A stretch of DNA of 64,000 nucleotides from Oryzias latipes (taxonomy: Eukaryota; Chordata; Actinopteri; Beloniformes; Adrianichthyidae), in the NCBI RefSeq assembly GCF_002234675.1, contig NC_019869.2, forward strand, positions 14,679,015 through 14,743,014, given 5' to 3'. A program made the translations under genes and the position numbers. This document shows, one piece after another, positions 45,052 through 64,000 of the stretch; position 1 is the stretch's first letter, and each line of letters opens with the position of its first letter. The notes below the pieces were generated by a model. The model was given only the letters and a program-made list of their open reading frames with translations, searched no databases and was not told the DNA's origin.

Positions 45052-64000
<18,949 letters not shown>

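Overview
This is a window of vertebrate nuclear DNA, almost certainly from a ray-finned (teleost) fish. Coding exons are short, split by GT-AG introns and match vertebrate families, while introns and spacers are AT-rich and full of fish-type SINE, LINE and DNA-transposon relics. No prokaryotic operon, phage or CRISPR structure is present.

Five protein-coding genes can be built exon by exon with consistent reading frames. (1) A six-exon GSG1-like tetraspan membrane protein on the + strand (9931-14602, 435 aa), closest to the GSG1L2 type, with an odd glycine/methionine-rich tail. (2) A three-exon recoverin-family calcium sensor on the - strand (18890-21710, 192 aa); its length and C-terminus fit visinin, the cone-type recoverin, better than rod recoverin. 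(3) A two-exon TMEM238-family small membrane protein on the - strand (31112-31508, 104 aa). (4) A six-exon ccdc106 on the + strand (33630-37874, 380 aa), arranged head to head with TMEM238. (5) The 5' part of cnot3, the CCR4-NOT subunit, on the + strand (non-coding first exon near 39.5 kb, ATG at 45052, last exon running off the window end; 251 codons seen).

Layout: 1-9.9 kb is gene-poor with transposon relics; 9.9-14.6 kb is the GSG1-like gene; 14.9-18.2 kb holds repeats and a striking 24-bp-arm hairpin between two convergent genes; 18.9-22.7 kb is the visinin-type gene; 23-31 kb is spacer with LINE 3' ends; 31-38 kb is the TMEM238/ccdc106 pair; 39.4-64 kb is cnot3, whose large introns hold most of the well-delimited mobile elements. 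These include a hAT element with an exact 8-bp target duplication, a Harbinger-type MITE with TAA duplication, a fold-back element with an 85-bp perfect inner inverted repeat, a TA-flanked element, and a retroposon nested in an older repeat with an exact 7-bp target duplication.

The most interesting idea is evolutionary. From memory of the human map, RCVRN, GSG1L2 and TMEM238L lie on 17p13, whereas TMEM238, CCDC106 and CNOT3 lie on 19q13.42. This window puts a GSG1-like gene, a visinin-type recoverin and a TMEM238-type gene beside ccdc106 and cnot3. It may therefore be the sister (ohnologous) copy of the 17p13 trio, of which mammals kept only TMEM238. No new enzymatic or defence system was found. 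Coordinates of coding exons were set by splice consensus and frame; UTR limits and transposon family names are less certain.
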